This document shows positions 31,541 through 40,703 of a DNA stretch of 64,000 nucleotides, in pieces. Source of the stretch: Oscillospiraceae bacterium (GTDB lineage Bacteria > Bacillota > Clostridia > Oscillospirales > Ruminococcaceae); contig JAFXCV010000049.1 of assembly GCA_017521325.1 (NCBI GenBank), positions 37,266 to 101,265 on the forward strand. Reading direction: 5' to 3'. A program made the position numbers and the translations under genes. Position 1 is the stretch's first letter. The number at the start of each line of letters is the position of its first letter. The notes under the pieces were generated by a model that saw only the letters and a list, made by a program, of their open reading frames with translations, was not told the origin of the DNA and did not search any database.

Positions 31541-32801
31541 TTACTTTCAGATCGACGCACGGCTCTTGGAGCTTGCAGAGCAGGCAGAGCGCAATTGTGC
31601 GGCGTGCTTTGCGGAAATCGACCGCACCGCACGGCATAATGCTGCAAAAGTGTTGTCGGCTTTTGCCGAAAATCGGGTGAGTGAGTCGTGTTTTGCAGGC
31701 AGCACGGGCTACGGCTACGGCGACATGGGCAGAGAAACCCTCGACAAGGTCTGGGCGCAGGTCATGGGTACGGAGGATGCACTCGTACGTCACAATTTCG
31801 TATCCGGCACGCATGCGCTGTCGGTTGCGCTGTTTGGCGTGCTGCGTTCGGGGGATAAGATGGTTTCCGTGACGGGAAAGCCCTATGATACGCTTGAGGA
31901 GGTCATTGGCATTGCAGGAGAAGCCGGAAACGGCAGCCTTGCGGATTACGGCGTGACCTACGATCAGGTGGATCTGCTCCCCGACGGCAGGGCGGATCTT
32001 GAAAGCATCGAAAAGAAAATCGCAGGCGCAAAAATCGCCTATATTCAGCGATCGAGAGGATATTCCCTGCGCAGAGCCTTCACCACTGCGGATATTGCAG
32101 AAATGGTGAAAGCCATCAGAAGGGGCAATCCCGATGCGATCATCATGGTCGATAACTGCTACGGTGAATTTGTCGAGGACAGGGAGCCGACAGATGTGGG
32201 GGCGGATATCATCATCGGTTCGCTCATCAAGAATGCCGGCGGCGGACTTGCAAGAACGGGCGGCTATATCGCAGGCCCTGCAAAACTTGTGGAGCTTTGT
32301 TCGTACCGCCTGACCTGCGTTGGTATGGGCAAGGAGGTCGGCTGCACGCTGGACATGAACCGTGAGATGTTCCAGGGGCTGTACTTAGCACCCGATATCA
32401 CCGCAAATGCGCTGAAAACCGCCGCCTTTGCAGCGGAACTGTTCACGCTGCTGGGCTTTGAATGCTCGCCCAGAGCAGGGGAACCGAGGGGCGATATCGT
32501 CACCGCACTCAAGCTCTGCAATGCGGAAAATCTCGTGGCGTTCTGTCAGGGAATCCAGAAAGGTTCCCCCGTGGATGCCTATGTAACCCCCGAACCTTGG
32601 GACATGCCCGGCTATTCGAGCCAGGTTATCATGGCGGCAGGTGCCTTTACGATGGGTGCATCCATCGAGCTTTCTGCGGATGCTCCGCTGCGTGAGCCGT
32701 ATGCGGCGTGGATGCAGGGGGGGCTGAGCTACCACAGCAGCAGAATCGGTGTGCTGCTTGCGGCACAAACGATGCTTGACCGCAATTTGCTGAATCTTTA
32801 A
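31527..32801 (+). CDS. Methionine gamma-lyase-like PLP enzyme (aluminium-resistance family)
   Basis: The 424-residue product belongs to the fold-type I PLP family annotated as methionine gamma-lyase-like or aluminium-resistance protein. Family blocks are GSTGYGYGDMGRETLDKVWA (about residues 53-72), VSGTHALSVALFGVLRSGD, IMVDNCYGEF (about 207-216) and the PLP lysine in SLIKNAGGGLARTGGYI (Lys near 236). Members cleave C-S or C-C bonds of sulfur amino acids. The longer open frame from 31275 lies inside the GNAT gene; the ATG at 31527 overlaps it by 14 bp. It is the last gene of the murD operon. Confidence 0.88.
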   Translation: MGIRDYFQIDARLLELAEQAERNCAACFAEIDRTARHNAAKVLSAFAENRVSESCFAGSTGYGYGDMGRETLDKVWAQVMGTEDALVRHNFVSGTHALSVALFGVLRSGDKMVSVTGKPYDTLEEVIGIAGEAGNGSLADYGVTYDQVDLLPDGRADLESIEKKIAGAKIAYIQRSRGYSLRRAFTTADIAEMVKAIRRGNPDAIIMVDNCYGEFVEDREPTDVGADIIIGSLIKNAGGGLARTGGYIAGPAKLVELCSYRLTCVGMGKEVGCTLDMNREMFQGLYLAPDITANALKTAAFAAELFTLLGFECSPRAGEPRGDIVTALKLCNAENLVAFCQGIQKGSPVDAYVTPEPWDMPGYSSQVIMAAGAFTMGASIELSADAPLREPYAAWMQGGLSYHSSRIGVLLAAQTMLDRNLLNL

Positions 32802-32890
32802 TGCGCAGCGGCGCATTTTGAGAAAGGGCGTTCCGCAAGGGATGCCAAAGAAAAATCTGCGTCCCGAGGGCGCATAAGGAGGAATTCATC

Positions 32891-33571
32891 ATGCCACAGA
32901 CAAAAACAAAACAAACAAAACAGCCGAGGAAGGTGCGACTTTCTCCAAGGGCTGCACTGGCGATCTTTGTTGCAATCATCGTGATCGTTGCAACGACAAT
33001 CATTGTCATCAAGGTCGGACAGTGGAAAAATGACGGTGCAAGATATGCACGCACATTAGCAGAGCAGATCGGCGTAAGTCCCGACACCGCACAGAAATAT
33101 GCACGCATTACGATGGAGAATACCTCCGAATATGCCTGCGTCAACATGGCAACTAAGGATTACGGTCATCTGTTTGAGAGCAAGAAGAGCGTACAGGTCA
33201 GCGGTGTGACCATTCCGGAGTGGCTCGTGCTTGCAGGAACGGAAAACAACGTCATCAACGAGGTAGTCTATTATGATTACCGCCAGCTGAAGAAATACGG
33301 CAACGGCGTGGAAACAAGCGGTCACGTCAAGTATGAGGGCATCAATACCGGCATGGATGCAACCGCAGTGCAGAAATACATCGGTTTTCCGCCGCTTTGT
33401 ACGAAGTACACAAGCGATTCCCTCGTTGAGTCCTACAAGTATTTCTACGAGGACAAGAACACGGGTGATACTGTATCCTACACGCTGCATGTGACCTACA
33501 AGGACGGCAAGGCTGCATCTGCAACGGAGGAGGAGAATTACTTCATCCTGTCCGTTCTGACGGTGGATTAA
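32891..33571 (+). CDS. Membrane-anchored protein of unknown function
   Basis: I do not recognise this 226-residue protein. A basic N-terminus (KTKQTKQPRKVRLSPR) leads to one membrane helix (about residues 21-42), after which the chain should be extracytoplasmic. The first part of that domain is helical (ARYARTLAEQIGVSPDTAQKY) and the rest is rich in beta-forming residues, ending in a conserved-looking GFPPLCTKYTSDSLVESY region with a single Cys. It follows the PLP-enzyme gene by 90 bp with its own AAGGAGG site. Two terminator copies flanking an interspersed element lie downstream. Confidence 0.6.
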   Translation: MPQTKTKQTKQPRKVRLSPRAALAIFVAIIVIVATTIIVIKVGQWKNDGARYARTLAEQIGVSPDTAQKYARITMENTSEYACVNMATKDYGHLFESKKSVQVSGVTIPEWLVLAGTENNVINEVVYYDYRQLKKYGNGVETSGHVKYEGINTGMDATAVQKYIGFPPLCTKYTSDSLVESYKYFYEDKNTGDTVSYTLHVTYKDGKAASATEEENYFILSVLTVD

Positions 33572-33589
33572 TGCTGATTTCAAGCAAAA

Positions 33590-33623
33590 AGAGCGATTCA
33601 TCCCGTTTTGGGAGAATCGCTCT
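33590..33623 (+). terminator. Terminator copy 1 after the 32891-33571 gene
   Basis: AGAGCGATTC and GAATCGCTCT form a stem around a 14-nt loop, directly followed by the left end of the 77-bp element. A diverged second copy lies on the other side (33701-33732). Confidence 0.7.
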
Positions 33624-33700
33624 CAGCTTGTCAAAAAAGTAGTATTTCGTTCAAATTTGCCGCACCCCGCCCTCCTGCGGAGTGCTTTTTCAACAGACTG
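33624..33700. repeat. Short TIR-bounded interspersed element (77 bp)
   Basis: The left end CAGCTTGTCAAAAAAG is an imperfect inverted repeat of the right end CTTTTTCAACAGACTG. The middle has GTAGTATTTCG, CAAATTTGCCGCACC and CCTCCTGCGGAG. It aligns over nearly its whole length with 45099-45180 and, at both ends, with the long element at 6551-6730. Confidence 0.8.
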
Positions 33701-33732
33701 AAGCGATTCCCCCTATTTGGGAGAATCGCTCT
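33701..33732 (-). terminator. Terminator copy 2, downstream of rnhA
   Basis: AAGCGATTCCCCCTATTTGG pairs to GAGAATCGCTCTT much as in copy 1 (33590-33623). It lies four bases past the rnhA stop codon on the minus strand. Confidence 0.6.
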
Positions 33733-33735
33733 TTA

Positions 33736-34173
33736 TTATGCGAATTTCTTGCTTTCGGCAACCGCAAGTGCGTCGCAGCGTTCGTTTTCGGGATGCCCCG
33801 CATGCCCCTTGACCCAGACGAATGTCACATGGTGCTTGTCAAGCAGCGGCAGAAGCTGTTCCCAGAGATCGACATTCAGTGCAGGCTTCTTGTCGGATTT
33901 GATCCAGCCCCTCTGCTTCCAGCCGTATACCCAGCCCTTGGTGATGCTGTCCACGACGTATTTGCTGTCCGTTGTCAGAATTACCTCACACGGCTCCTTG
34001 AGTGCCGCAAGTCCTGCAATGACTGCGGAAAGCTCCATGCGGTTGTTCGTGGTATTTGCCTCGCCCCCCGAAAGCTCTTTTTCCGCCGTGCCGTAGCGCA
34101 GCACCGTCCCCCATCCGCCGGGGCCGGGGTTGCCGCTGCATGCGCCGTCCGTGAAGATTTCTACCCGTTTCAT
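33736..34173 (-). CDS. rnhA: Ribonuclease HI
   Basis: A 145-residue RNase HI that degrades the RNA strand of RNA-DNA hybrids, as in primer and R-loop removal. All four catalytic acidic residues are present: Asp9 in [15 protein letters not shown], Glu47 in NRMELSAV, Asp69 in [12 protein letters not shown] and Asp134 in ERCDALA. The His in [10 protein letters not shown], next to the active site, is also there. Length is standard. It is a single-gene unit with a promoter at 34203-34231. Confidence 0.96.
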   Translation of the reverse strand: MKRVEIFTDGACSGNPGPGGWGTVLRYGTAEKELSGGEANTTNNRMELSAVIAGLAALKEPCEVILTTDSKYVVDSITKGWVYGWKQRGWIKSDKKPALNVDLWEQLLPLLDKHHVTFVWVKGHAGHPENERCDALAVAESKKFA

Positions 34174-34202
34174 CGCTGCCTCCTTGTTTTTACTTATCTT
34201 GT

Positions 34203-34231
34203 ATTATACCATATTTTCACAGGGAATACAA
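34203..34231 (-). promoter_or_regulatory. Promoter of rnhA
   Basis: On the minus strand TTGTAT, a 17-bp spacer and TATAAT (complement of ATTATA at 34203-34208), 30 bp before the start codon. Confidence 0.65.
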
Positions 34232-34275
34232 TACCCCCTTTTCGCCTGAACGAAAAGGGGGGCAGCTGTTTTATA

Positions 34276-35547
34276 TCAGAAAATATCCTTTTTGCTCTTG
34301 ATATAGCGTCTGATCAGTACGAAAATGATAGTCGCAAGACAAAGCACCAGGAAGATCGGCACAAGCCATTTGTTCGTGGTTTCGTCCTCTGCGGATTTCA
34401 TTTCCGTCCAGAGATTCTGCATCAGGAGGTTTGCTTCATCGGAGAGATTGACAAATACCGAGGTTTTCTCTGCAATGAAATCCTGATCGGGATAGGAAAC
34501 AGGATTGTTCTGCGTTTCCTCATCAAGCATCTCAAATGCTGCCGAATGCGGCGTGGAGTAGCAGATATAGTCGATATTGGCAAAGGCAATATCCGGCTCG
34601 CACATGAAATTGATGTACATTTCTGCCGCTTCCTTCTGCTTTGCGCTTGTGGGAATGCACATGGCATCCACAAAAAGGTTGGTGCCGCTTTTGGGAACAA
34701 CGAAGTTCAGATCCTCGTTTTCGCCCATGATCGTCAGTGCATCGCCTGCGTAATACGGCGCAATCAGTGCATCGCCTGCGCCCATCTTGTCAAAGATCTC
34801 GTCCATGACATACGCCTGCACCACATGCTTCTGTTCCTTGAGCTTGTCAGCGCAGTCCCTAAGCTGTTCGGGATCCTCCGTGTTGATCGAGTAGCCCTGC
34901 ATGATCTGTGCGATCATGAAAGCGTCACGGGGATTGTCAAACATCAGGATCTGGTCAAGGTAGGTTTCATCCCAGAGAATATCCCAGTCAATGTCTTCCT
35001 CGTCCATGTCGATCATGGTCTGGTCGTAGATGATGCCGACCGTGCCCCATGTGTAGGGAACGCTGTAGGCATTGTCGGGATCGTACGCAAGATTGCGGAA
35101 ATTGGGCATGATGTAGCCTGCGTTCGGGATGTTTGAAAAATCCAGCTTCTGGATCATGCCCTCCTTGATCATCTTGCTGATCATATAGTCCGAGGGGATG
35201 ACAATGTCATAGCTCGTGCCGCCGCCCTTGAGCTTGGCGTACAGTTCCTCATTGGTGGCAAAGTTCGTGTAATTGACCTTGATGCCCGTGAGCTTTGTGA
35301 ATTCCGCATTGACGTTGAGCGTGCCTTCATCCGCACCTGTGCAGATGTATTCACCCCAGTTGTAGACATTGATGGAAATGCCGTCGTCCTTGAAACGGGT
35401 GTAATAATCCGGATCGGAAACGGTCAGCGTTTGCGCTTCGAGGACTTCTTCCTCCTCAGTTTCTTCTGCTTCCTCCGAGGCACAGCCACTCAGAAGGCTG
35501 AGCAGCATACCGGGCAGAAGCACGAGGGACAGCCATTTTTTCTTCAT
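34276..35547 (-). CDS. potD: Spermidine/putrescine ABC transporter substrate-binding protein with extra C-terminal membrane anchor
   Basis: A 423-residue PotD-type binding protein. It has a lipoprotein signal (LLSLLSGC, Cys near residue 21), an acidic linker, and the bilobed binding domain starting INVYNWGEYI (about 58-67), with KGGGTSYDIVIPSDYMI and VPYTWGTVGIIYD typical of polyamine binders. Unusually, the chain ends in a hydrophobic helix (about 392-412, LVPIFLVLCLATIIFVLI) and a basic tail, so it may be anchored at both ends. The ATG at 35547 has AGGGGG seven bases upstream; the GTG six bases earlier is too close to it. It is the last gene of potABCD. Confidence 0.9.
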   Translation of the reverse strand: MKKKWLSLVLLPGMLLSLLSGCASEEAEETEEEEVLEAQTLTVSDPDYYTRFKDDGISINVYNWGEYICTGADEGTLNVNAEFTKLTGIKVNYTNFATNEELYAKLKGGGTSYDIVIPSDYMISKMIKEGMIQKLDFSNIPNAGYIMPNFRNLAYDPDNAYSVPYTWGTVGIIYDQTMIDMDEEDIDWDILWDETYLDQILMFDNPRDAFMIAQIMQGYSINTEDPEQLRDCADKLKEQKHVVQAYVMDEIFDKMGAGDALIAPYYAGDALTIMGENEDLNFVVPKSGTNLFVDAMCIPTSAKQKEAAEMYINFMCEPDIAFANIDYICYSTPHSAAFEMLDEETQNNPVSYPDQDFIAEKTSVFVNLSDEANLLMQNLWTEMKSAEDETTNKWLVPIFLVLCLATIIFVLIRRYIKSKKDIF

Positions 35548-35549
35548 GC

Positions 35550-36353
35550 TCACGCCCCCTTATATGCGCCGTTCTTCTTTGCGGCTCTGGTTTCAATAAT
35601 GTTTTTCACAATCAGGATGATCACGACTGTCAGGAAAATGAGCGTTGACAGCGCATTGATTTCAGGGGAAACCTTACGCCTTGTCATGGAATAAATCGTA
35701 ATCGGCAGCGTCTGCGAGGTCGAGCCGCTGGTGAAATAGCTGATGACGAAATCATCGAGCGAGTAGGTGAATGCCATCAGAAAGCCGCTGACGATACCGG
35801 GCATGATTTCCGGCAGGATGACCTTGCGGAACGCCATGAACGGGCTGCAGCCGAGATCCTGTGCCGCCTCAAAGAGATGGGGATCCATCTGCTTGAATTT
35901 CGGCATGATGTTGAGAATGACATACGGCACATCGAAGGTGATGTGTGCGATCAGGAGCGTGACAAAGCCGAATTCCACATGCATTCTTGCCGCAAAGAAC
36001 ACGAACAGGAGCATCATGGAAACACCGGTCACGATCTCGGGATTGATGACGGGCATATTGGTGATGTTCATCACCACAGCCTTCGGAACCTTCTTCATGC
36101 TGTTGATGCCGATGGCAGCGAGCGTGCCGAGGATGGTGGAAATGATGCTTGCGAGAATTGCAATGATGATGGTGTTGATGAGTGACGAAATGATGATGTC
36201 GTTATGGAACAGGCGCTCATACCATTCGAGCGTAAAGCCGCTGAATACGGAACGGCTCTTGGATTCGTTGAACGAAAAGACGATCAGCACGAAAATCGGG
36301 ACATACAGGAACATCAGCACCAGTGCAACATAGAGTTTACTCAGTTTTTTCAT
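35550..36353 (-). CDS. potC: Spermidine/putrescine ABC transporter permease PotC
   Basis: A 267-residue inner-membrane permease with six predicted helices. The EAA loop that docks to the ATPase is EAAQDLGCSPFMAFRKVILPEIMPG (near residues 165-190). PotB and PotC form the translocation pore for spermidine or putrescine. An AAGGAGG site precedes the ATG. It is 12 bp from potB and 2 bp from potD. Confidence 0.93.
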   Translation of the reverse strand: MKKLSKLYVALVLMFLYVPIFVLIVFSFNESKSRSVFSGFTLEWYERLFHNDIIISSLINTIIIAILASIISTILGTLAAIGINSMKKVPKAVVMNITNMPVINPEIVTGVSMMLLFVFFAARMHVEFGFVTLLIAHITFDVPYVILNIMPKFKQMDPHLFEAAQDLGCSPFMAFRKVILPEIMPGIVSGFLMAFTYSLDDFVISYFTSGSTSQTLPITIYSMTRRKVSPEINALSTLIFLTVVIILIVKNIIETRAAKKNGAYKGA

Positions 36354-36365
36354 CGGGTGACCTCC

Positions 36366-37175
36366 TTAAATCAGCACCTGATCGTCGGGGCTGAACTGGT
36401 TCATGACCGTCATGATCAGGAGGATGATGACCATCAGCACGAGCGAAATTGCCGCACCGAGATGGGGGTTGTAGGCATTGCCGAGGAACTGCATTTCGAT
36501 GAGGTCACCGATGAGCAGGTTGGAACCGCCGCCGAGCATTCTGGAAATAATAAACGTGGAAATTGCCGGAACGAACACCATCGTAATGCCCGATGTGATG
36601 CCCGGTACGCTCAGGGGAACGATCACACGCAGGAGCGTATTCCAGAAATTGCAGCCGAGATCGGACGCCGCCTCAATGACGCTCTTGTCGATCTTGACAA
36701 TCACCGAATACAGCGGCAGGATCATGAAGGGCAGGTAGTTGTAGACCATACCCAGTACAACAGCGCCGGAGGTGTTGATGAGCTTGAACGGCCCTAAGCC
36801 GATTTCGCCGAGCAGGTAATTGATAATGCCGTTGTTGCCAAGCAGGGTCATCCATGCGTAGGTACGCAGGAGGAAGTTCATCCACATCGGCAGCATCACG
36901 ATCATCAGCATCGTCCCCTGCTTGTGCTTGTCCATGCGGGAGAGGATGAAGGCGAGGGGATATGCCACTACAAGGCAGATGACCGTTGCGATCAGTGCCA
37001 GCCAGATCGAACGCACGAAGATGTTGGCGTACTGTCCGACGTCGGAAATATACTGCATCGTAAGCGTTCCCTCATCGGTGGTGAAGGCGAAGTACGCCAC
37101 CATCAGCAGGGGAACAAGAATGAATACAAACATCCACACAAGATAGGGTGCGGAGAGAGCTTTGAGCTGTTTCAT
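36366..37175 (-). CDS. potB: Spermidine/putrescine ABC transporter permease PotB
   Basis: A 269-residue permease with six hydrophobic helices and the EAA loop IEAASDLGCNFWNTLLRVIVPLSVPG (near residues 163-188). The N-terminal segment YLVWMFVFILVPLLMVAYFAF and the following extracytoplasmic loop are typical of PotB. It pairs with PotC. The gene starts two bases after the potA stop with a CGGAGG site overlapping it, so translation is coupled. Confidence 0.93.
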   Translation of the reverse strand: MKQLKALSAPYLVWMFVFILVPLLMVAYFAFTTDEGTLTMQYISDVGQYANIFVRSIWLALIATVICLVVAYPLAFILSRMDKHKQGTMLMIVMLPMWMNFLLRTYAWMTLLGNNGIINYLLGEIGLGPFKLINTSGAVVLGMVYNYLPFMILPLYSVIVKIDKSVIEAASDLGCNFWNTLLRVIVPLSVPGITSGITMVFVPAISTFIISRMLGGGSNLLIGDLIEMQFLGNAYNPHLGAAISLVLMVIILLIMTVMNQFSPDDQVLI

Positions 37176-37177
37176 GG

Positions 37178-38221
37178 TTATTCCTCCGTTTTCTTCATAA
37201 TGTGAATATCAAACGGATCGAACGCCATGCCGATCATCGCACCGACGGGTTCCGCCTTTGTGGAATGGATGATCCACTTGTGGTCAACGCCGTCCACGAC
37301 CATCTCATAATGTACGCCCTTGAATACGACGGATTCGACAATGCCCGTAAGCTTTGCCTTGTCCGCAGGGATTACCTTGACATCCTCGGGACGGATGACA
37401 ACGTCAACGGTTTCATTCGGGGAGAAGCCCTTGTCCACGCAGTCAAAGCGTCTGCCGGTGAATTCCACCACGCAGTCCTGCGGCATGCAGCCGTTGACAA
37501 TATTGCTCTCGCCGATAAAGTCCGCAACAAAGGCATTGACAGGCTCGTTGTAGATATCCGTCGGGGAACCGATCTGCTGGATTTCACCGCCGTTCATGAC
37601 CACAATGCGGTCGGACATCGTCAGTGCCTCCTCCTGATCGTGGGTAACGTACACGAACGTCAGCTCCATCGCCTGCTGGATCTTGCGCAGCTCCGTCTGC
37701 ATTTCCTTGCGGAGTTTCAGGTCAAGTGCGCCCAACGGCTCGTCAAGGAGCAGCACCTTCGGCTGATTGACCAGCGCTCTTGCGATGGCAACACGCTGCT
37801 GCTGACCGCCGGAAAGACGGTTGACCGTGCGCTTTTCAAAGCCACGCAGGTTGACAAGGTCGAGCATCTCGCCCACACGGCGCAGGATCTCCTTTTCGGG
37901 AACCTTCTGCACACGCAGACCGAATGCAATGTTCTCGTACACATTCAGATGCGGAAAAAGCGCATATCGCTGGAATACGGTGTTCACGTTGCGCTTGTGC
38001 GGCGGCAGACCGTTGATGCGCTTGCCCTCGAACAGCACGTCACCTGCCGTCGGCTCCATAAAGCCTGCGATGATACGCAGCGTCGTTGTTTTTCCGCAGC
38101 CGGACGGGCCTAAGAAGGTCACAAATTCCTTGTCCTTGATGTCAAGGCTGATGCTTTTGAGGATGCGGTCGCCATCTTCAAACTCCACCACAATATCCTT
38201 CAGGCTGACGATATTTTCCAT
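37178..38221 (-). CDS. potA: Spermidine/putrescine ABC transporter ATP-binding protein
   Basis: The 347-residue ATPase powers the PotBC permease. Walker A is GPSGCGKTT (residues 38-46), the signature is [15 protein letters not shown] (near 135-149), Walker B is [12 protein letters not shown] (near 155-166), and the switch His is in [10 protein letters not shown]. The C-terminal TOBE/regulatory domain (about 240-347) contains [12 protein letters not shown]. The ATG at 38221 lies nine bases from AAAGGA and starts [14 protein letters not shown]; longer in-frame starts up to 38494 run through non-coding sequence. Confidence 0.94.
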   Translation of the reverse strand: MENIVSLKDIVVEFEDGDRILKSISLDIKDKEFVTFLGPSGCGKTTTLRIIAGFMEPTAGDVLFEGKRINGLPPHKRNVNTVFQRYALFPHLNVYENIAFGLRVQKVPEKEILRRVGEMLDLVNLRGFEKRTVNRLSGGQQQRVAIARALVNQPKVLLLDEPLGALDLKLRKEMQTELRKIQQAMELTFVYVTHDQEEALTMSDRIVVMNGGEIQQIGSPTDIYNEPVNAFVADFIGESNIVNGCMPQDCVVEFTGRRFDCVDKGFSPNETVDVVIRPEDVKVIPADKAKLTGIVESVVFKGVHYEMVVDGVDHKWIIHSTKAEPVGAMIGMAFDPFDIHIMKKTEE

Positions 38222-38388
38222 GTACAACATTCCTTTCAAACGTTTTTCGGAATATCGGCATATTCCGACAAAACCGACAATAATCCTATGAAAATGCACA
38301 AAATGCACCATAAAATAAATATACGGCAAAACGCCGCAATTGTCAAGGGGTTTGGCAGAATTTGTTGCTCTTTTCCGCAAAAAAGAAA

Positions 38389-38415
38389 GGCATTCCGCAT
38401 AGCATGCGGAATGCC
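38389..38415 (-). terminator. Terminator after the 38427-39833 lipoprotein gene
   Basis: GGCATTCCGCAT (38389-38400) pairs perfectly with ATGCGGAATGCC (38404-38415), followed on the minus strand by TTTCTTTTTT. It separates this gene from potABCD. Confidence 0.85.
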
Positions 38416-38426
38416 CCGTCATTTTG

Positions 38427-39833
38427 TTACTGTGCGTCGGTCGGTTCTTCCGCCGTGCCGAGCAATGCGTTGATATCTGCTGCATACATGTCACGCATGG
38501 CAGCCCATGTGGTGTTGAATTTCAGAAGTCCGTCGGTGAGATTATTCATCATACCCCGTCCTGCAAAGGTGTAGTCGTTTTCGCCGTACATCGTTTCTCC
38601 CATGCCGTATCCGAATTCATACAGCATCGGAATTTCCGCCTTGTAGCCCGCAATGGCGTCATACTGCTCCTCCGTGATAAGGCTCAGCGTCTGACCGGAG
38701 GGGGATTCCACCGTTTCCAGTGCAAGCTCCTTCGTTTTTGCGGTATATTCCTCATCCGTGCGTGCCATGCGCTCGCAGGTGATGTATGCCGCAACTGCCT
38801 CGGGCTTGTCGGAGCCTTTCACAAGCATCTTTGCCTCAAAGCTGCCGCTGAGATAATGGGAGTCCGCCCCCGTCATTTTCGGGAACGGCACGGCCATAAG
38901 ATCTGCATCGGGATTTTCTGCATTCGATTCTCCAAGGAGCCGTTCGCCCAGCCCGAAAAACAGCACATTTCCCTTGGTCGGGAAGCAGCGGTAGAGCGTT
39001 GCGTCATACAGCCCCTGTTTGCGGATCTCCGCCATCAGGCTGCCTGCCGCCTCCAGTTCAGGGGCGTCAATGCGGCTTGTCAGACGTTTGCCGTCCGATT
39101 CGATCACTGTCAGCCCCGTGGACTGCAAAAGCGCCTGCCCGAAGCTGCCTGCAATGCCGTATCGCTTTGTGCGGCTCTCGTTCTTTGCAAGAAAATCCTG
39201 CATCATTCCCATAAAGGCATCCCAGTCCCATTTGCCCTCGGTGTAGAGCGTGTAAGGATCGGCAAGCTCGTTTTCCTCACAGACCTTGCGGCTGTAGGCA
39301 AGCAGCAGAGTATCCGAAACAGCATAGGGCACGACATAGTGACTGCCCTGCCATAAAAAGAGGTCGATCTCGTCTAAGCAATCCTTCCAGATCACATCCT
39401 TGAAATCAATATAGCCGTCAAGCGGTGCAAACAGCCCCTGCTGTACACCGTCGGGCATGGCATTAACATCAAATTCCATCATATCCACAGGCTCGCCTGC
39501 CTGCAGACGGCTGCTGAGCACCGTGTATCTGTCATTGTAATCGCACGGAATCCATTCCACCTTTGCGCCGTACAGATCCTCAAACATCGCAATCGCTGCG
39601 CTTCTTCCCTTGCCCTTTGCAGGGTTGAGGTCGTAATCCCCAAGCCAATAGACCGTGCGTCCCTCTACGCCGTCGTCAGGCTCGGTGGGGGGCTGTGTGG
39701 GCTGGGTTTCTTCTGCTGTGGATTCTGTGGGCGTTGTATTTTCATTCTGCTGCTCACGGCAGCCGACAAATGCAAACAGCATGCCTGCGCAGAGCAGGAA
39801 CATCATCATACGCTTTAATTTCTTCAAAGCCAA
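38427..39833 (-). CDS. Family 1 extracellular solute-binding lipoprotein
   Basis: A 468-residue ABC-type binding protein. The signal peptide is [20 protein letters not shown] with a lipobox ending at Cys25 (FVGC), followed by a Thr/Glu/Pro linker and a bilobed domain starting [16 protein letters not shown] (about 59). It contains [16 protein letters not shown] and the PFPK and [11 protein letters not shown] blocks usual in sugar-type binders. The start appears to be TTG at 39833; an ATG eight codons later would lose the basic n-region. No permease genes are adjacent, so the transporter must be encoded elsewhere. The ligand is unknown. Confidence 0.82.
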   Translation of the reverse strand: MALKKLKRMMMFLLCAGMLFAFVGCREQQNENTTPTESTAEETQPTQPPTEPDDGVEGRTVYWLGDYDLNPAKGKGRSAAIAMFEDLYGAKVEWIPCDYNDRYTVLSSRLQAGEPVDMMEFDVNAMPDGVQQGLFAPLDGYIDFKDVIWKDCLDEIDLFLWQGSHYVVPYAVSDTLLLAYSRKVCEENELADPYTLYTEGKWDWDAFMGMMQDFLAKNESRTKRYGIAGSFGQALLQSTGLTVIESDGKRLTSRIDAPELEAAGSLMAEIRKQGLYDATLYRCFPTKGNVLFFGLGERLLGESNAENPDADLMAVPFPKMTGADSHYLSGSFEAKMLVKGSDKPEAVAAYITCERMARTDEEYTAKTKELALETVESPSGQTLSLITEEQYDAIAGYKAEIPMLYEFGYGMGETMYGENDYTFAGRGMMNNLTDGLLKFNTTWAAMRDMYAADINALLGTAEEPTDAQ

Positions 39834-39886
39834 TCAGTTCTTTCTGAAAAATTCCGATGCCGCTGAAAATGGCATCCGGTTTCTTT

Positions 39887-39915
39887 ATTATACTTGTTTT
39901 CGACAAAAAAGTCAA
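39887..39915 (-). promoter_or_regulatory. Promoter of the solute-binding lipoprotein gene
   Basis: On the minus strand TTGACT, a 17-bp spacer and TATAAT (complement of ATTATA at 39887-39892). It is back to back with the ispD promoter. Confidence 0.7.
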
Positions 39916-39947
39916 GTATTGCAGACAGATGCAATGCGCCCCTGTGC

Positions 39948-39976
39948 TTGACAGTCCATCTGCGGTGTGCTATACT
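39948..39976 (+). promoter_or_regulatory. Promoter of ispD-ispF
   Basis: TTGACA (39948-39953), a 17-bp spacer and TATACT (39971-39976), 37 bp before the ispD start, followed by an AAAGGAGG site. Confidence 0.8.
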
Positions 39977-40013
39977 TAAATATAGGAAACGACCAAATAA
40001 AAGGAGGTTCATT

Positions 40014-40703
40014 ATGTCGGAAATTTCACAGAAAACGGATACTTCCGTGATTCTCGTCTGCGCAGGAAACGCCACACGCATGGGCGGCGTGAATAAGATC
40101 CTGCTCGAACTTGGGGATACCAACGTCATCGGGCATTCTCTGCGTGCGTTTGAAAACTGCCCCGATGTGGCAGAGATCATCATCGTCACCAAGGCTGAAA
40201 ACAATGACATCATCCGTGAAACTGCCGCAAAGCTCGGCATTACAAAGCTTGCTGCCATTACCGAGGGTGGCGATACACGCCAGAAAAGCGTGATGGAGGG
40301 CTTGAAGCTCGTGTCGAAGGATTCGCAGTACATTGCCATTCACGACGGCGCACGCCCCCTTGTCAAGCCCGAACATATCGCCAAGGTCATCCGTGATGCC
40401 CGTGTATTCGGCGGCGCAACGCTCGGCGTGCCTGTCAAGGATACCATCAAGGTGGTGGATGACGGACTGATCATTGATACGCCCCATCGCCCGTCGCTCT
40501 ACATCACCCAGACGCCGCAGGTGTTCCGCAAGCGGCTGTATTTCGAAGCAGTGGATTTTGCGTTGGAGCATGAGCTGGATTTCACCGATGACTGCCAGCT
40601 GGTCGAAGCCATCGGCGGCAAGGTGTATATGACTGTGGGGGACTATACCAATATTAAACTGACAACGCCCGAGGATCGGGCAATTGCGGAGGTGCTGTTA
40701 TGA
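40014..40703 (+). CDS. ispD: 2-C-methyl-D-erythritol 4-phosphate cytidylyltransferase
   Basis: A 229-residue nucleotidyltransferase of the non-mevalonate isoprenoid pathway, transferring CMP from CTP to methylerythritol phosphate. Visible motifs are the N-terminal CTP loop [14 protein letters not shown] (about residues 12-25; the usual Ala-Gly-Gly-x-Gly is replaced by CAGNATRMG), HDGARPLV near 113, TQTPQVFR near 164 and [13 protein letters not shown] near 190. It overlaps ispF in an ATGA arrangement. Confidence 0.93.
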   Translation: MSEISQKTDTSVILVCAGNATRMGGVNKILLELGDTNVIGHSLRAFENCPDVAEIIIVTKAENNDIIRETAAKLGITKLAAITEGGDTRQKSVMEGLKLVSKDSQYIAIHDGARPLVKPEHIAKVIRDARVFGGATLGVPVKDTIKVVDDGLIIDTPHRPSLYITQTPQVFRKRLYFEAVDFALEHELDFTDDCQLVEAIGGKVYMTVGDYTNIKLTTPEDRAIAEVLL

